Origin: Luidia sarsii
Taxonomy: Eukaryota > Echinodermata > Asteroidea > Paxillosida > Luidiidae
Reading direction: 5' to 3'
Assembly: GCA_949987565.1 (NCBI GenBank)
Contig: OX465118.1
Span: 7,315,564-7,379,563 of the forward strand
DNA: 64,000 nt
How positions within the stretch are numbered: position 1 is the first letter of the stretch; every line of letters starts with the position of its first letter. Below the pieces are notes generated by a model that made no database searches, was not told the origin of the DNA, and saw only the letters and a program-made list of their open reading frames with translations. This document shows, piece by piece, positions 42,701 through 54,200 of the stretch. Both the position numbers and the translations under genes were made by a program.

Positions 42701-45700
42701 TAAATGCATTTAGAAACTAACTGACAGTTTAATACTACATGTAGGTATCAGGATTGAAGGGACGTTTACAAATGCCTGGATTAAGCTCAGGTTCAGACCT
42801 TGTCTCCATATGAGGTCTGTTTGTCGGTGAACTAATTAAAAGTTGGTGTCCTGTTCAACCCGATGAGGTCCAAAGCTTGTTCTTAATACCTATGTCATTA
42901 TGAGGGGTCAGAGAAATGAGACCACAGCCAGAGCCTAAGCCTTCATTTCATAAAGGGCCTACACTGATGATTCATCTACTGGTTCCCTCCATCCGACAAG
43001 TGGATATCCGATGTGGGAACCAGTGCGCCAATTCATCACCGGTCCCCACTCTGATTCAATATACAAACAAATGATGGATTATTGTTGCAGGGAACCAACC
43101 GATGCAGCGGAGGATGATGAGACCCAGCCCGGCCGGACTGTCGTAGATGAAGACTGCGTCGCGGGGGTCAAAGGCCAGGTGCTCGTAGGCGTACAGGAAG
43201 ACAAAGGTCAAGGCATAGAGGCAGATGAAGATAGCCAGCTTGACGCTTCCTGAGGTGCTAATGCGGCCCCTGCAACCAAAAAATACACACAATGCTAAAA
43301 ATAACAACTCTTTTTCAAATAAGAGTGCTGATGTTTTGTTTGACCATTGAATTCAGAGTAAAAACCTTAGAAGCAATTGCTAGGTCTGTTGGAAAGGAAG
43401 AAGTCAATACAGTCATGCATGGGTATCAGCTGGTATTAACTTGATGTCCTATAATTGCTCTAAGGCTGTTTTAGTGGACCACATTTGTCTTGTAGGATGG
43501 GTTGTAGCCCCCATCATTGATTTCCTAAGTTCAATTCCAAGCACACATTAAAACCTCAGATTGAACCGAACTTTCTCTTAGCCTGGTCCTTTTGGAGTGT
43601 GCTCCACCCTTGGCATTCATATTCTGAGTCCTGAAGGGAGCGTCCCATCTTCTACTCAATCTGGAAATCCTAACAAATAGTGAAGTCAAATAGTCAAATA
43701 GTGAAGCATGTAATATGTCAAGAGCTGATCTGACCACTGAGAACATTGAACACACAAACCATTTGTTAGTAGATTCTATTTTGGATTCAGGGTTATTGCT
43801 GTGGGCAATACCATGGGCATTTACCTGGTGATGGTATACCCTTTGCCCACCAGCATCAGCATCAGAACAAACACCACATCACCAATGGAGGAGATGACAT
43901 GTCCTGCAATGAGTGTAAGGATTGAGGGCAGAGTATAGAGAATGGTCACTTTCAGTTTCTCTAGAACCAGTGCCTGGTCCAAGCAGCATGCAATGATTTG
44001 AAATTGTCAGCACCAGACTTATCATAGTGCCTACATGTATGGGTGATGAGTGTTGACTTGACTTGACTTGAAATGTTGGTAATGTTTCCCATTTTCAGGG
44101 TAATGCTGTTACTTTTACTTCTTCTGCCACTTAATTCATGTTGAAGCCACTGCTCAGAAAACTTCACAGGCTTTTGTGGGGCCCTCATCATCAACAATGA
44201 TTTTCATCTTGAATAAAAATGTTGTCGGCTCTTCAATCTTGAATCTGAGGTGCCCATAATTCTGTTTCGTGGGACTTATTATGTTTGCGAGTTCATTGTG
44301 AGGCAATTGCTCAAGAAACATGGCTACCTTCATGTAGGGGGCCCCAACCAGTGGTCTTGATCTTCAGCCCAAGTGGTCTTGAAGTTACTATGTAGTGGGG
44401 AGAGCTTTGCCCTAACTTGTGGTACACAGTATAATGCTGTTTGATGAGAGTTACTCTAATGCTCTTTTACTCCATACTGAGCAAATTGAGTTTGCAAATG
44501 GCACATGGCTAGCCTGTGGCTACTGCCCCTTACCGATGGTCTTGAGGGTGGGCATTTCAATGCCGTCTCCGGCAAAGCTTCCCAGGGCAATGATGAGGCA
44601 CAGGAGTGCCAGGAACTGCAAGCACAGGGAGGTGAAGAAGAGCTGATAGGTGGAGTGCAGCAGCCTCTTCTTGGCCATTTGGTCTGAGGAGCGAGGAAGC
44701 AAAACAAACCCAAAATCACAAGGCCGTCCTCCAGATTTGACCTGATGTAAGTTGTGCTCAATGGTCATTGCACTGTAACATCATCAGCCTCAAATGGCAT
44801 TTGAAGCTCAGCTGTGTCTGAATATACCCATCAGCCAATCTCATTCTTTTGGCAGGCTGTGAAAAGGATTGAATTGAGGGCCCACCTTTGAAACTTGAAA
44901 TGAGAAGCCATCGTCTCTTTGAATAATGAGGAAGGGGGTCTATCCAAGTAGAAAACCTGATATATCTGGTGGGTGGGAGAGCAGATACCAAGTATCATGA
45001 GTCTAGAGTCTGCTCAAGCAATGCTGCAATCTTATCCATGCTCACTTCTCTAGTAAAGGGCACATGTTACATTCTGCTCAGCTTGGCCCTATATTAAGCA
45101 TTGTAATGTATGCCCTTGAATAAAAGTTTAATCCCCCCAAAAGGAGAACAAGTTGATAAACATACACTTGTAGTACATTCCAGTCAGCATCATGAGAAAG
45201 TACAGCACAGCGAAGGCAATACTTGTCTGCAGGGTGTCTGAAATGAACACAAAAACACAGAAAAGAAACATCAAAACCAGCAACCCTGTGCGAAAGGGTT
45301 CATCTAAACAAACACATCCCATTGTACACAGCTCACTTTCAAATCATCCCAAAACAAGTGAATAAATATTTTCATCTAAGATAATTCTTAGGCATGTAAA
45401 ACTGCTTTTGACTTATCTTTGATACAATTCATCCACTTTAAGTTCACTTGTTTAGACAATTAATGGGTATACATGTATTGTAGGCCTACATAAATCATTG
45501 GAATGAATGAATTCAATGTATGAAAGGAGCCTATGATACATGTAATTCAATCTTAAAGATTTTGTGTCTTGGAATTCAAATCTGTCCGGTGCCTTTTTTA
45601 AGTCAATTAGTCTTCATGGAAAGAGATGGTAACAAAGGGGATTTCTGAGTAATAGAATGGTCCTGCTAGGATCAAGACATTAGACTGTGTTTAATTTTTA

Positions 45701-48700
45701 CAACTGACAATGGGCAATGTGTATTTCCATCTAGTAAAGTTTGTCTTCTACTTAATGTGGTTCTTTGTTTGCTGTTGAAATGACAGTTGTCTCTCCTAGA
45801 CTCAGGCTGGCTATTGAATGTGTGCAATTTGGCTCACAGCGCTCATCGGCCGAGAAGTTCTTGTCAAGGGGATGGAGTCCGTTGGTCATGTTCAGCTTGT
45901 ACTGCAGGAAGATGCCCTGGGTCGGGCTCTGCTGGTTACAGTTGGCCACGTTGATGAACCACCAGCGAGGGTGCTTGGTGGTGAAGTGGCGGGTACCAGA
46001 GCAGACAAGCAACTGTAGGTGTTTCATGAGAGACAGAGACAGAGACAGACAGAGAGAGGGGGGGTAAGGAGAGACAGAGACAGAGAGAGAGACAGTGACA
46101 GACAGACAGGAGGAGAGGGAGGCAGATAGAGAGACAGAGACAGAGAGGGAAGGAGAGATTGAGAGAGAAAGATTGATGAGAGAAAGTGAGAGAGGGAGAG
46201 AGGCAGAAGCAGAGAGGGGGGACAGACAGAGAGGGAGGGGAGAGGAATACATGTAGGTAGAGAGGGAGAGAGGGGAGAGGCAGAGAGAGGGAAGAGAGAC
46301 AGATATATGGGAATGGAGGCAAACGGAGGGGGAAAGAGGGGAGAGGGAGACAGGGACTAATTCAGTCAACTGTTGCTTTGAAGACAAGGGACAGAGACTT
46401 GATGATTAAGAATTGCTTCATGAATTGGTGCTTGTGCTTGTGGTCACTCCAACTTACCAGTACATCAGCAGGGTGAGTTTGGTTTCTTAATAGGAGGTGT
46501 GGGGCAATTGAGCTCCTTCTGACAGACTACAAATTCAAGAAAGACAATTGCCCAGTGGTGGGCTCATCATTCCAGCATGGAAACTCGTTTCCAAGTGCCG
46601 TTCACTAATGTCAGAGAGCCTGAGGTGTGTGCTTACCTGTTTACCATCCTCGGTGACATTTTTGCAGTTGTAGGGCGTAGTGAGTGTAACTTTCCCGTTG
46701 TAGTTGGACGGGATTTGGTCTTTCTTTTCCTTACACGTCTAACAGGCAGACCGGAAAAGACACAAGAATACAGTCTTCTCAAGCTGCTTGCATACAGATT
46801 TGTACGTTAGCATTATTTCCTTGAGTTAGTGTGGCCATGCATTTGTGTTTTTGATAGCATGTGTGAGCTGGAATAACCATGACCTCCAATAAATGTTTGA
46901 ATGAAGTCAATATGTTTCCACACACCAGTCATTATGGACAGGGTGCAGGGACATTGTAAAGCATCAATTCTATTAGTAAATTACTCCATCTACTTCAGGC
47001 CAATAAACGCTGCTAATATGAAATGTATTGAAGGAAAACATGGAGAGGGAGCACTAACCAACATGTCCTCGTTGGCCCTAACGTAGGGCCACTGCATTTT
47101 GTCGTCATTGAACAAAAGCATTTGGTAGCAACAGTATTCCTAAAACAAAAATCATTCTGAATATGAAATCTCATCCACGTAAATGTTTGCATATATCTCA
47201 AAGAACCAACGTGAAGATTTGGCAAGGCACTACAGTGCTAAACGAAAAAGTGACAATCATTATTTGACTCGAAATTACATCTTTTTTGGTTGGTAAAGCT
47301 AGTAAAATTAAGAAAATTGTATTTTCCTTTTGCACAATGTCACTGTACATGTATATATTCATTGTTATGTGATAAACACACACACTTGAACAAGCCTGTA
47401 GTGTAACATCAGTCGAAAATGGAATTTTGAAAGACAATTTTGATGAGATGAACACTTAACTGCCTTCACATCTGACAGTCAGTGAGCTGTGTATTACTAC
47501 TGCAAATTCTGTTGAGGGCAGATTAAACTACAAAGTACAAGTACTTAACTCACCGCAGGATACTTGAACTCGTACCAGAGTTGGCCGAGTTCACCTGGTT
47601 CGAATACGAACCTTGCCAGAAATTCCATGTCCTGGTGAACAGACACAATTAGACAATTACTGAATTAGGAGTTTCCTTCAGACATTCCTTAGTAATTGAA
47701 ACAATGTCTACCAATATCCTACCAAACATTCATCAATACTACATGTAGTAGTATTATTTGTCCAGCATTCATCAAACAATGACTGACAAGGACATGGACT
47801 GGACTTCAGCCAGCAGCAAATGCCAGAAAAGAAAAAGCTAACCAACACTGTGACCAAGAAAGCCCTCCATTACAATACTGCTGGCTTTACTAACAAAGGT
47901 GATTTTTTTCCCTTCTCAAAATTTCCTGGTGGGACATCAGCATATCTTAAAAGTAAACTATATAAAGTACAACTTCCAGTACTGATGTTTTTAAGGATTA
48001 TCTTTGGGAATTATTTTATGAACAAGAGAAGTGTCATCAGTTTGGCAAAATACAATTGGAATTTAAGTTAAAATCTCTGAAGGATCAAGCTCATGCAAAT
48101 TGAAAATAAAAGATAACTCCTGAAATTAAGTTCTAACAGTAACACCAAACTTATGCTAATGCCTAAATCAAATGCCTGGTCCACTTTAGTTAGTACAAGT
48201 AGTGAAGTACTAGTAATGTACTAATCTTGTACTATGTTAAAATGGACATTAATAATTTTGGCCCTAACTTAAACCATGGCTAACACACAGTATTACCCTG
48301 GAAAATAATTATACAAGTTATTACTCTAATTCTACTGTAGGTCCAGGCAAGGCCTAGGACTGGGGCTAGGGCTAGGCTAACTACAGACTACAGTAACTAT
48401 TACTGAATATCAGTATCAATATAATATTAAATTAATATTAATAATAAGGCCTAGCCCTTTTACTTTTTAGTTTTACTTAGTTTTTACTCCTTTTTAATCA
48501 TGTTTTATTTTAATCAAACATGCAGCTACTGTCGAAAAAAGATTAAAAGAGCTACAGTTACTGTAGCTAGCCTAGGCCTAGCCTGTAATCAGTCTGCATG
48601 CAAAGAGGTAATTGCATAGCACAAACACCACAGCTAAGGCCTAGCTAAAATTAATGCAGTTGACATTCAGTAATGTTGGGTCTTCAGTTTCACATACATT

Positions 48701-49092
48701 GTCCCAAACAGTGTCGCCACAGCAACGTGACGTAGGCCATTCATGACGTCACTTATCAACAAGAAATATGGACGGTACACCCACATCTGAAATTTGTATG
48801 TGTGGTACATTTCATACCGACAACTGTTTACTTAACGTGATGTCAAATGTTTTTCTTCGATACAAATGAAGGCAGCATTTGCTCGTGGGACTAATGAATC
48901 TAGGTCTGTTCGAGTAGAGTGGACGAAATCCTGTATTAGGTTTACATCAATGATCAAACAAAACCAACGAGTGAAGGCGGTTCTTACCTTGGCGGTCCCA
49001 ACCTCGCCTTCCACGTACTTGCCTTGGATCGCGGAAGGGCCGGCCAACAGCAGAAAAACTGCCGCCAGAACTAGGCCAAAAGCCATGGGCAT
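39753..49092 (-). CDS. TMEM145: TMEM145/GPR180-family seven-helix membrane protein, complete 15-exon gene (606 aa)
   Basis: Exons in transcript order: 49092-48988, 47631-47554, 47139-47059, 46738-46637, 46012-45838, 45237-45166, 44683-44534, 43903-43825, 43269-43100, 42582-42426, 42085-41965, 41650-41528, 40951-40913, 40513-40448 and 40055-39753; 1821 nt with consistent phases. Residues 1-24 are a signal peptide, followed by KYVEG as in TMEM145. The 25-180 ectodomain has PRWWFINVANC, NMTNG and KNFSADE, matching the family's W-W-[FY], N-G and FSADE positions. Seven helices lie at about 182-203, 217-241, 258-277, 291-312, 326-350, 358-380 and 396-413, with GKGYTITRGRIS, YDSPAGLGLI and AKIVNG as family markers. 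Residues 431-606 are a cytoplasmic tail rich in Pro, Asp and Thr, unlike vertebrate members. Biochemical role is unknown. GPR180 is the alternative name, but the markers fit TMEM145 better. Confidence 0.9.
40146..40318 (+). mobile_element. tRNA-derived SINE-like element, family 2
   Basis: Contains AGTGGTCCAGTGGTTAAGAC (A-box-like) and CGCAGGATCGAATCCACCCG (B-box-like), then GCATTGAGCGTACAG and GTAGGGCAAACCC. It sits in the last intron of the TMEM145-like gene. Confidence 0.6.
42762..42963. repeat. Inverted-repeat element, TTTACGAA family (third copy)
   Basis: Ends GGGACGTTTACAAATGCCTG and CCTTCATTTCATAAAGGGCC. The inner subrepeats AGCTCAGGTTCAGACCTTGT and CCAGAGCCTAAGCC match the other copies. 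Lies in an intron of the TMEM145-like gene. Confidence 0.55.
46021..46350. repeat. AGAGACAG-rich simple repeat in TMEM145-like intron 4
   Basis: About 330 bp of GAGA/GACA/GGGA repeats starting 9 bp upstream (in transcript sense, within the intron) of exon 5. On the minus strand this is a C/T-rich tract that extends the exon 5 polypyrimidine tract to an unusual length. Confidence 0.85.
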
Positions 49093-49500
49093 TCTATACC
49101 GACGGTGTGTCCGGTCCGTGAACTGAAGGCACCGTCGGAAATTTCGCTTGGAGAAGTCGCTGAAAAAGTCGCTCGAAAATCGCAAAAGAAAAAAGGTACG
49201 GAGATCAAATCTGCGCACTGCTTATCCTTCGAGAGGGTGAACGGGTTCTGTTTGGGATATGCAAAACACCATAGTAACTTTATGATGAATATTCATTGGT
49301 TGAGGACGCGCGCGTACGCGTGGCTTGTGCTGCCCTCAGGCCGCGCCTTGCACTATCACACGCCTACATGCATATGCGTAAGGACGCGCTACATGCATTA
49401 TGCATAATAAGGACGCGTGACATGCGCGCGTATGCATAGGGACTCGCAAGTCGTGCGCCCTCAGTCGACAGAGCCGTGAGACAAGCAGACATTTTCCCCG
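49093..49500 (-). promoter_or_regulatory. CpG-rich promoter/5' region of the TMEM145-like gene
   Basis: CpG-rich DNA upstream of the signal-peptide exon. The frame is open upstream of the chosen ATG (49092) to an ATG at 49218, but that extension is basic and Phe-rich and would bury the signal peptide, so the downstream start is preferred. Contains alternating purine/pyrimidine stretches (GGACGCGCGCGTACGCGTGG at about 49303). Confidence 0.4.
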
Positions 49501-50654
49501 GATTCTTTATCGCTCATCGATCGAATTCTTGTTTCGGTACTTTGATTGGTGAAGCTCCGGTTCCTATTTTTTGTCGTGATTTTATAGTTGCACAGTCACA
49601 GTGAGTAGTGTTTTCAAGAGATTGATCAGCCATGGTGAATATTTGGGCCACGATACATGTGAAAGGATTTTTTGAAGTTTAGGTTCTGCTGTCTAAATTA
49701 AGAAGCCTGACTTGAATTAAACCACCACTGATGAAAGCCACTCCAACTCTACCAACTAGTTGAACTAGTACTAGTAATGTTAAATTTACATTTATTTTCC
49801 ACACTCTTTATTATACAACAATGAAATTTGTACAAGTGTCCTGCATATGCATGTTAAAAAAAAAAATAGGAACAAGCAATTATTCATTTGATTATTCTTT
49901 GAAATTCTTTTGAATTTTTGAAAAAGCGCTGAGATACATTTCAACACTTTCATTCAAATTCGAACCAAGAATGAGGTCACTGGACGGATTTCTTTTAGCC
50001 AAAGAGTCATGTATTATTACTGCCACACACTTTATAGATGTCCATCTGTATTTTGAAATTGGTCCAAAACGCTATGGAAGTACGCACATTGTTCCAATAA
50101 AGCAAACTGGATAATTACATTGCAAGTATGAAACTGTGACCTTAACACCCCCACTTAAAAATGTCAGACAGTGTTGTCTACAAAAATAAATCAAGTCCAA
50201 ATTTGTTCCGTTTTCCGTTGTTTATAACCAAGAGAGGAATTCATGGCAGCCATCAAAATACATCAAGGCTTATTCAATAATACCCTTTGTCACCTTTCCC
50301 TCAGTTCACTCTTCCAAATTTCAGTTCCTCCATGGTTTATCCTTCTCTGTCCCTTCCCTGTCTATCCCCTTGGTGTTCCTCGATTTTTAAATTTTGGTCT
50401 AGTTTCTGTTATCTATTCGTTTAAACATGTATAACTATAAGTGCATGTATCAAGACAATACAGTAGTATATACACGTGTATAGATTTCTTTTTAGGAGAG
50501 CCTGTAGACAGTGATTTACATGTAGTTCGCCTTTAGGTAATCCTTCAGGGGTGTTATCAGATTGATTGGTGGTATTCATGTTTCTGTGTCAAAACAAGTT
50601 TCAAACTACCCTCTGACTTCAAAGACCCCCAAATCATACAAAACTTCAAGAAAT

Positions 50655-50920
50655 TGAAAAATTGGCAAAGCAAACTTTGACTGTACCAGGACTTAAACCT
50701 GAGACTTCTGGATTAACGTACTAGTGCTCTTCCATCTGAGCTATCCAGCACTTAGAAGATAGATGGTGATCTTCCCTAATAGTCAACTAGTCTTTGCCAG
50801 GGTGGGGGTGCCAGTCAGAAGCAATTCAACCATTAACTAACTGACATACATCTCCAGGGATCACATCCCCACTTTCATTGAAATGCAAATAACCAATTGC
50901 TACAATTGTTGAAAAAAAAT
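50655..50920 (-). mobile_element. tRNA-derived SINE-like element, family 1 (minus)
   Basis: GGACTTAAACCTGAGACTTC and CTCTTCCATCTGAGCTATCC correspond to the reverse-complemented boxes. The body AACTAGTCTTTGCCAGGGTG and AGAAGCAATTCAACCATTAA follows. Confidence 0.65.
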
Positions 50921-51029
50921 GTTCCTAGTCAGTTTTTCCTTTGTTTGTTACGGTCCACTCAAATTTGGCAAATGCTGTAAACTGACTTTAATTACCAAAA
51001 TGCAAATCTCAAAACGAGAAATGTAGAGG

Positions 51030-51092
51030 GCCTGACGTTTTGATCCTAGCAGGACCTTTAGGAAAGGTCCTTCAAGGATCGAAGCTTCAGGC
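51030..51092. repeat. Inverted pair of hammerhead-like modules
   Basis: GCCTGACGTTTTGATCCTAG then GGAAAGGTCCTTCAAGGATC and GAAGCTTCAGGC. Confidence 0.6.
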
Positions 51093-51228
51093 CCAGTCAA
51101 AATGTTCTCTGCTTTTTTCAATGAAACTGTATGGGGTTTTTGTCTTTCCTTGACCTAACAATAGCACATGCTGCTCTTATATAATGCTCATTGCTGGTCA
51201 ACTTGTGGGGAGGAATCCATGGTCCAGT

Positions 51229-54200
51229 CTACGTCTTCCGTCGCGTGATATGATCGTAGATGACAACCTGGGTGTACTGGGGGCAGCTGAGGGGGGTGCG
51301 AGTGGAGTTGTCCCCGGGCGATGAAGCCTGCAAACAGACCAAGAAAATAGGGGGGTATGTTTCATTAGGATGTTTGCTCATAATCTTTCCTTTTGGTTCA
51401 ATTCCTTCACCTTCAAATCATATCCTTCACCTTTCGCTTAGAGCTTCCAATCTTTGATCCAGTCCATACTGCCTGCCTTTATCTTTGATGTTCCCTTTTT
51501 TTACTGCCTGTCTTTTCCTTTGATTTTCCATTCTTTGGTCCCTTCCTTAATGGTTTTCTTTCCATTTGATCTTCCCTTCTTAAGTTCTTTGATCCCTTCA
51601 TTTCTGCCTGCATTTCCCTTTGATCTTCCATTCTTTGATTCCGTCTTTACTGCTTGCCTTTCCCTTTGATCTTCCCATCTTTGGTTCCGTCTTTACTGCT
51701 TGCCTTTCCCTTTCATATTCCATTCTTTTATCCCTTCTTTACTGCCTGCTCCCTTTGAGGTTTCCTTCTTTGATCCCTTTCCTACGGCCTGTCTTTCACT
51801 CTGATCTTCTCTTCATTGATCCCTTCCCTTATTTGCATCCACACATCATGGAACAAAATTTGCTTCACCATTACCTTTGGGTCAACGTTCAGGATCTTGC
51901 GGTCCCGCTTGTTCTTGAAGAGCAGCCCTGATGCATTCTCGGCAATGACCTGGTAGTTAGGTGTGGGGTTGGAAGTGGAGGTCTGTGTCTCCCAATTGTA
52001 GAAGCTGAAAAAAAAATTACAACAGAACTTCATGATCAGTCCACTGCATTTTAGCCGACTTGGGCATTATCATGTACAGTACTTGTGACAACATGATTTG
52101 CCCTCGACAACTTATGGGCAAGATTACACCAGTGAATGAAGTCATGAGACGTGATCTAAATCCACGGTTTATGACTTGCAGTACAACACCCTAGGTTATT
52201 GGAAGTGGCTGCAGCCCTCATCAATTGGCTTCCATTGACTAATGTTTACTTTGAAGCCACAGCCAGTGAATTCATGGATATGAATTATCAGGGGTCATGT
52301 TCGGTTGCATCCATATTCACTGGTTTTTGTAAGACTTGTAAGAGTTTTGCACGCTGGAAACGCAATGTGGAAAAGGTTGTAGTGACACAATGAATGTGGC
52401 TCTGAGAAGACCCCTGATTGATTTCATCAAACTCTTTGTAACCTACGATCAAAGACAAAGGCGAAGGGAGATGCTATGAAACCTATAAAGGGTTATTAAT
52501 CTGAAGCTGGGTTACGATGCGTCGCAATACTCCCCCTTTGGTCACTCAACATTTCAGACAGTGTGTGCTCCAGTTGTCATCGGAGATTCCAACCAATGAT
52601 AGTGCTCATGCACTGAGTTTTACCCATTCTCAAAAAGAGATTACACAGTGTCAACCACAAAGCCGTCCACATCGTGATTGTACCATGCAGCCCCCAAACC
52701 TTCAATGTTATCGTCGCCTATAACTTATTCAGATGGGGGCACGCTTCATTCAAATTTGCCCCCACGGATCGCGTCCTTCGAAGCAATGGACCCCTTTTGG
52801 AATTGTCTGCGGCTCAATTGCTTATGTCAGGGTCCCTTGACTACCGGCTAGATGGGTGAGCTCATTTCTGGTTTTATCCGTGTTGTCGGTGTTTTGTTTA
52901 CTTCTGCAGTCACTTGTAACTTCAAATCCACTAACACCTGGCACTTAGGGCACCTAAAGCCAATACTCAGAGTTACTCCTCTACCTTCTTCTCTACCTTC
53001 TTCCCACGCACTGCTGCACTATGGAATTCTCTACCTGCAACCTGTTTCCCCCTTTCTTATAACTTGTCTGAATTCAAACGATACATAAACACTCATCTTT
53101 CTTCCTCCTGATCTATCATGCTCCTGGTTCTTTTTCCTTATTACTTTCTTTTTGCCTCCACCTTGAGTGGCCTTTTGGGGCCTTGTGTTGGGCGACATTC
53201 AAAAAAAAATTTAAAAAATTAAAAAAACACCTTCAAACCTCCCTTCCCACTCACCTGAGATCCGAGGGCCTGGGCAGCAGTCGCTTGCGGCCGGAGAAGT
53301 AGGGCTCAAAGTCCTCCGTCTTCAGCCGGTGGGCGTAGTCGATGTAGCCGGAGATCTCCTGGCCCCGGGCATTCTTGTCCCGGATGAAGATGATGGAGGT
53401 CATCTTGCCGCTGCGATTGGCCTCCTCCCGCTGGGCAAGGGCCTTCAGGAAGGGGTTCTTCAGCTCCTTGCCCGAGCTGGCCAGGGCTCTAAGAAAAGGG
53501 GTGGCCAAAAAAGAAAATTGATTTTGATTGTCAAGCACTCCTACACCGAAGACCACACCATCCACTGGGACCAAGCCAAGCTTATCACCAGCATCCAACA
53601 TTGGTACCCACGTCGCATCAGGGAAGCCATCGAGATATACCGACACTACACTGTCCCCCAAGACATAGGTGATAACATCAGCGACATCTGGCGCCCTATC
53701 CTCAACCCCCCCCCCCCCCTGTCTGATGGGTCTCCTATACCCTAGGACAACTAGGCCCCCCTCCCACTAGTTGTTCACTCCCCCTTGCAGTCCACACTTA
53801 TGGCACACATAAGTGAGCATACACAGTACACCCACAACTAGGATCCTGTGCAGCATCCCTTGTTCCCGCCTTTAGGCCTACAGTTCCCGCCTTCACCCTT
53901 CACTGAGCTAATCCCCCCACCAGGATCCCTCTCCACACTACATAAGCCCCACTCCAAGTTGGAATCCAGCATTCTCCTGAAGACGAGCAGAGTACACTGT
54001 TTGAAACATCCAGTTCCTCCGGTTCTTTTCAGAACCACACTTACTCACAAAAGAGAATTTACATGGTACCTCTGCAAACCTACATGTATTTGTCCTGATA
54101 TTCTCACCATGCAAACCTTCAAATCTTGAAAACGAAAACAAAAACAAAAAACGACACAACCACATTACACCGTGCTCAGCAGTCTTGTATGAATTTACTG

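Larger units (their letters stand above)
49501..51228. other. Intergenic region between the TMEM145-like gene and CFAP299
   Basis: AT-rich, no supported exon. It contains a SINE family 1 element (50655-50920, minus) and a hammerhead-like inverted pair (51030-51092). Minus-strand AATAAA signals occur at about 49793 and 49808, possible ends of a CFAP299 3' UTR, though 1.4 kb from its stop. Confidence 0.4.

Noticed and set aside
45752..46387. 211-codon minus-strand open frame with long Ser/Leu/Pro low-complexity part
   Set aside because: Only the segment 45838-46012 is a real exon (TMEM145-like exon 5). The rest is translation of the adjacent GAGA/GACA simple repeat and intron.
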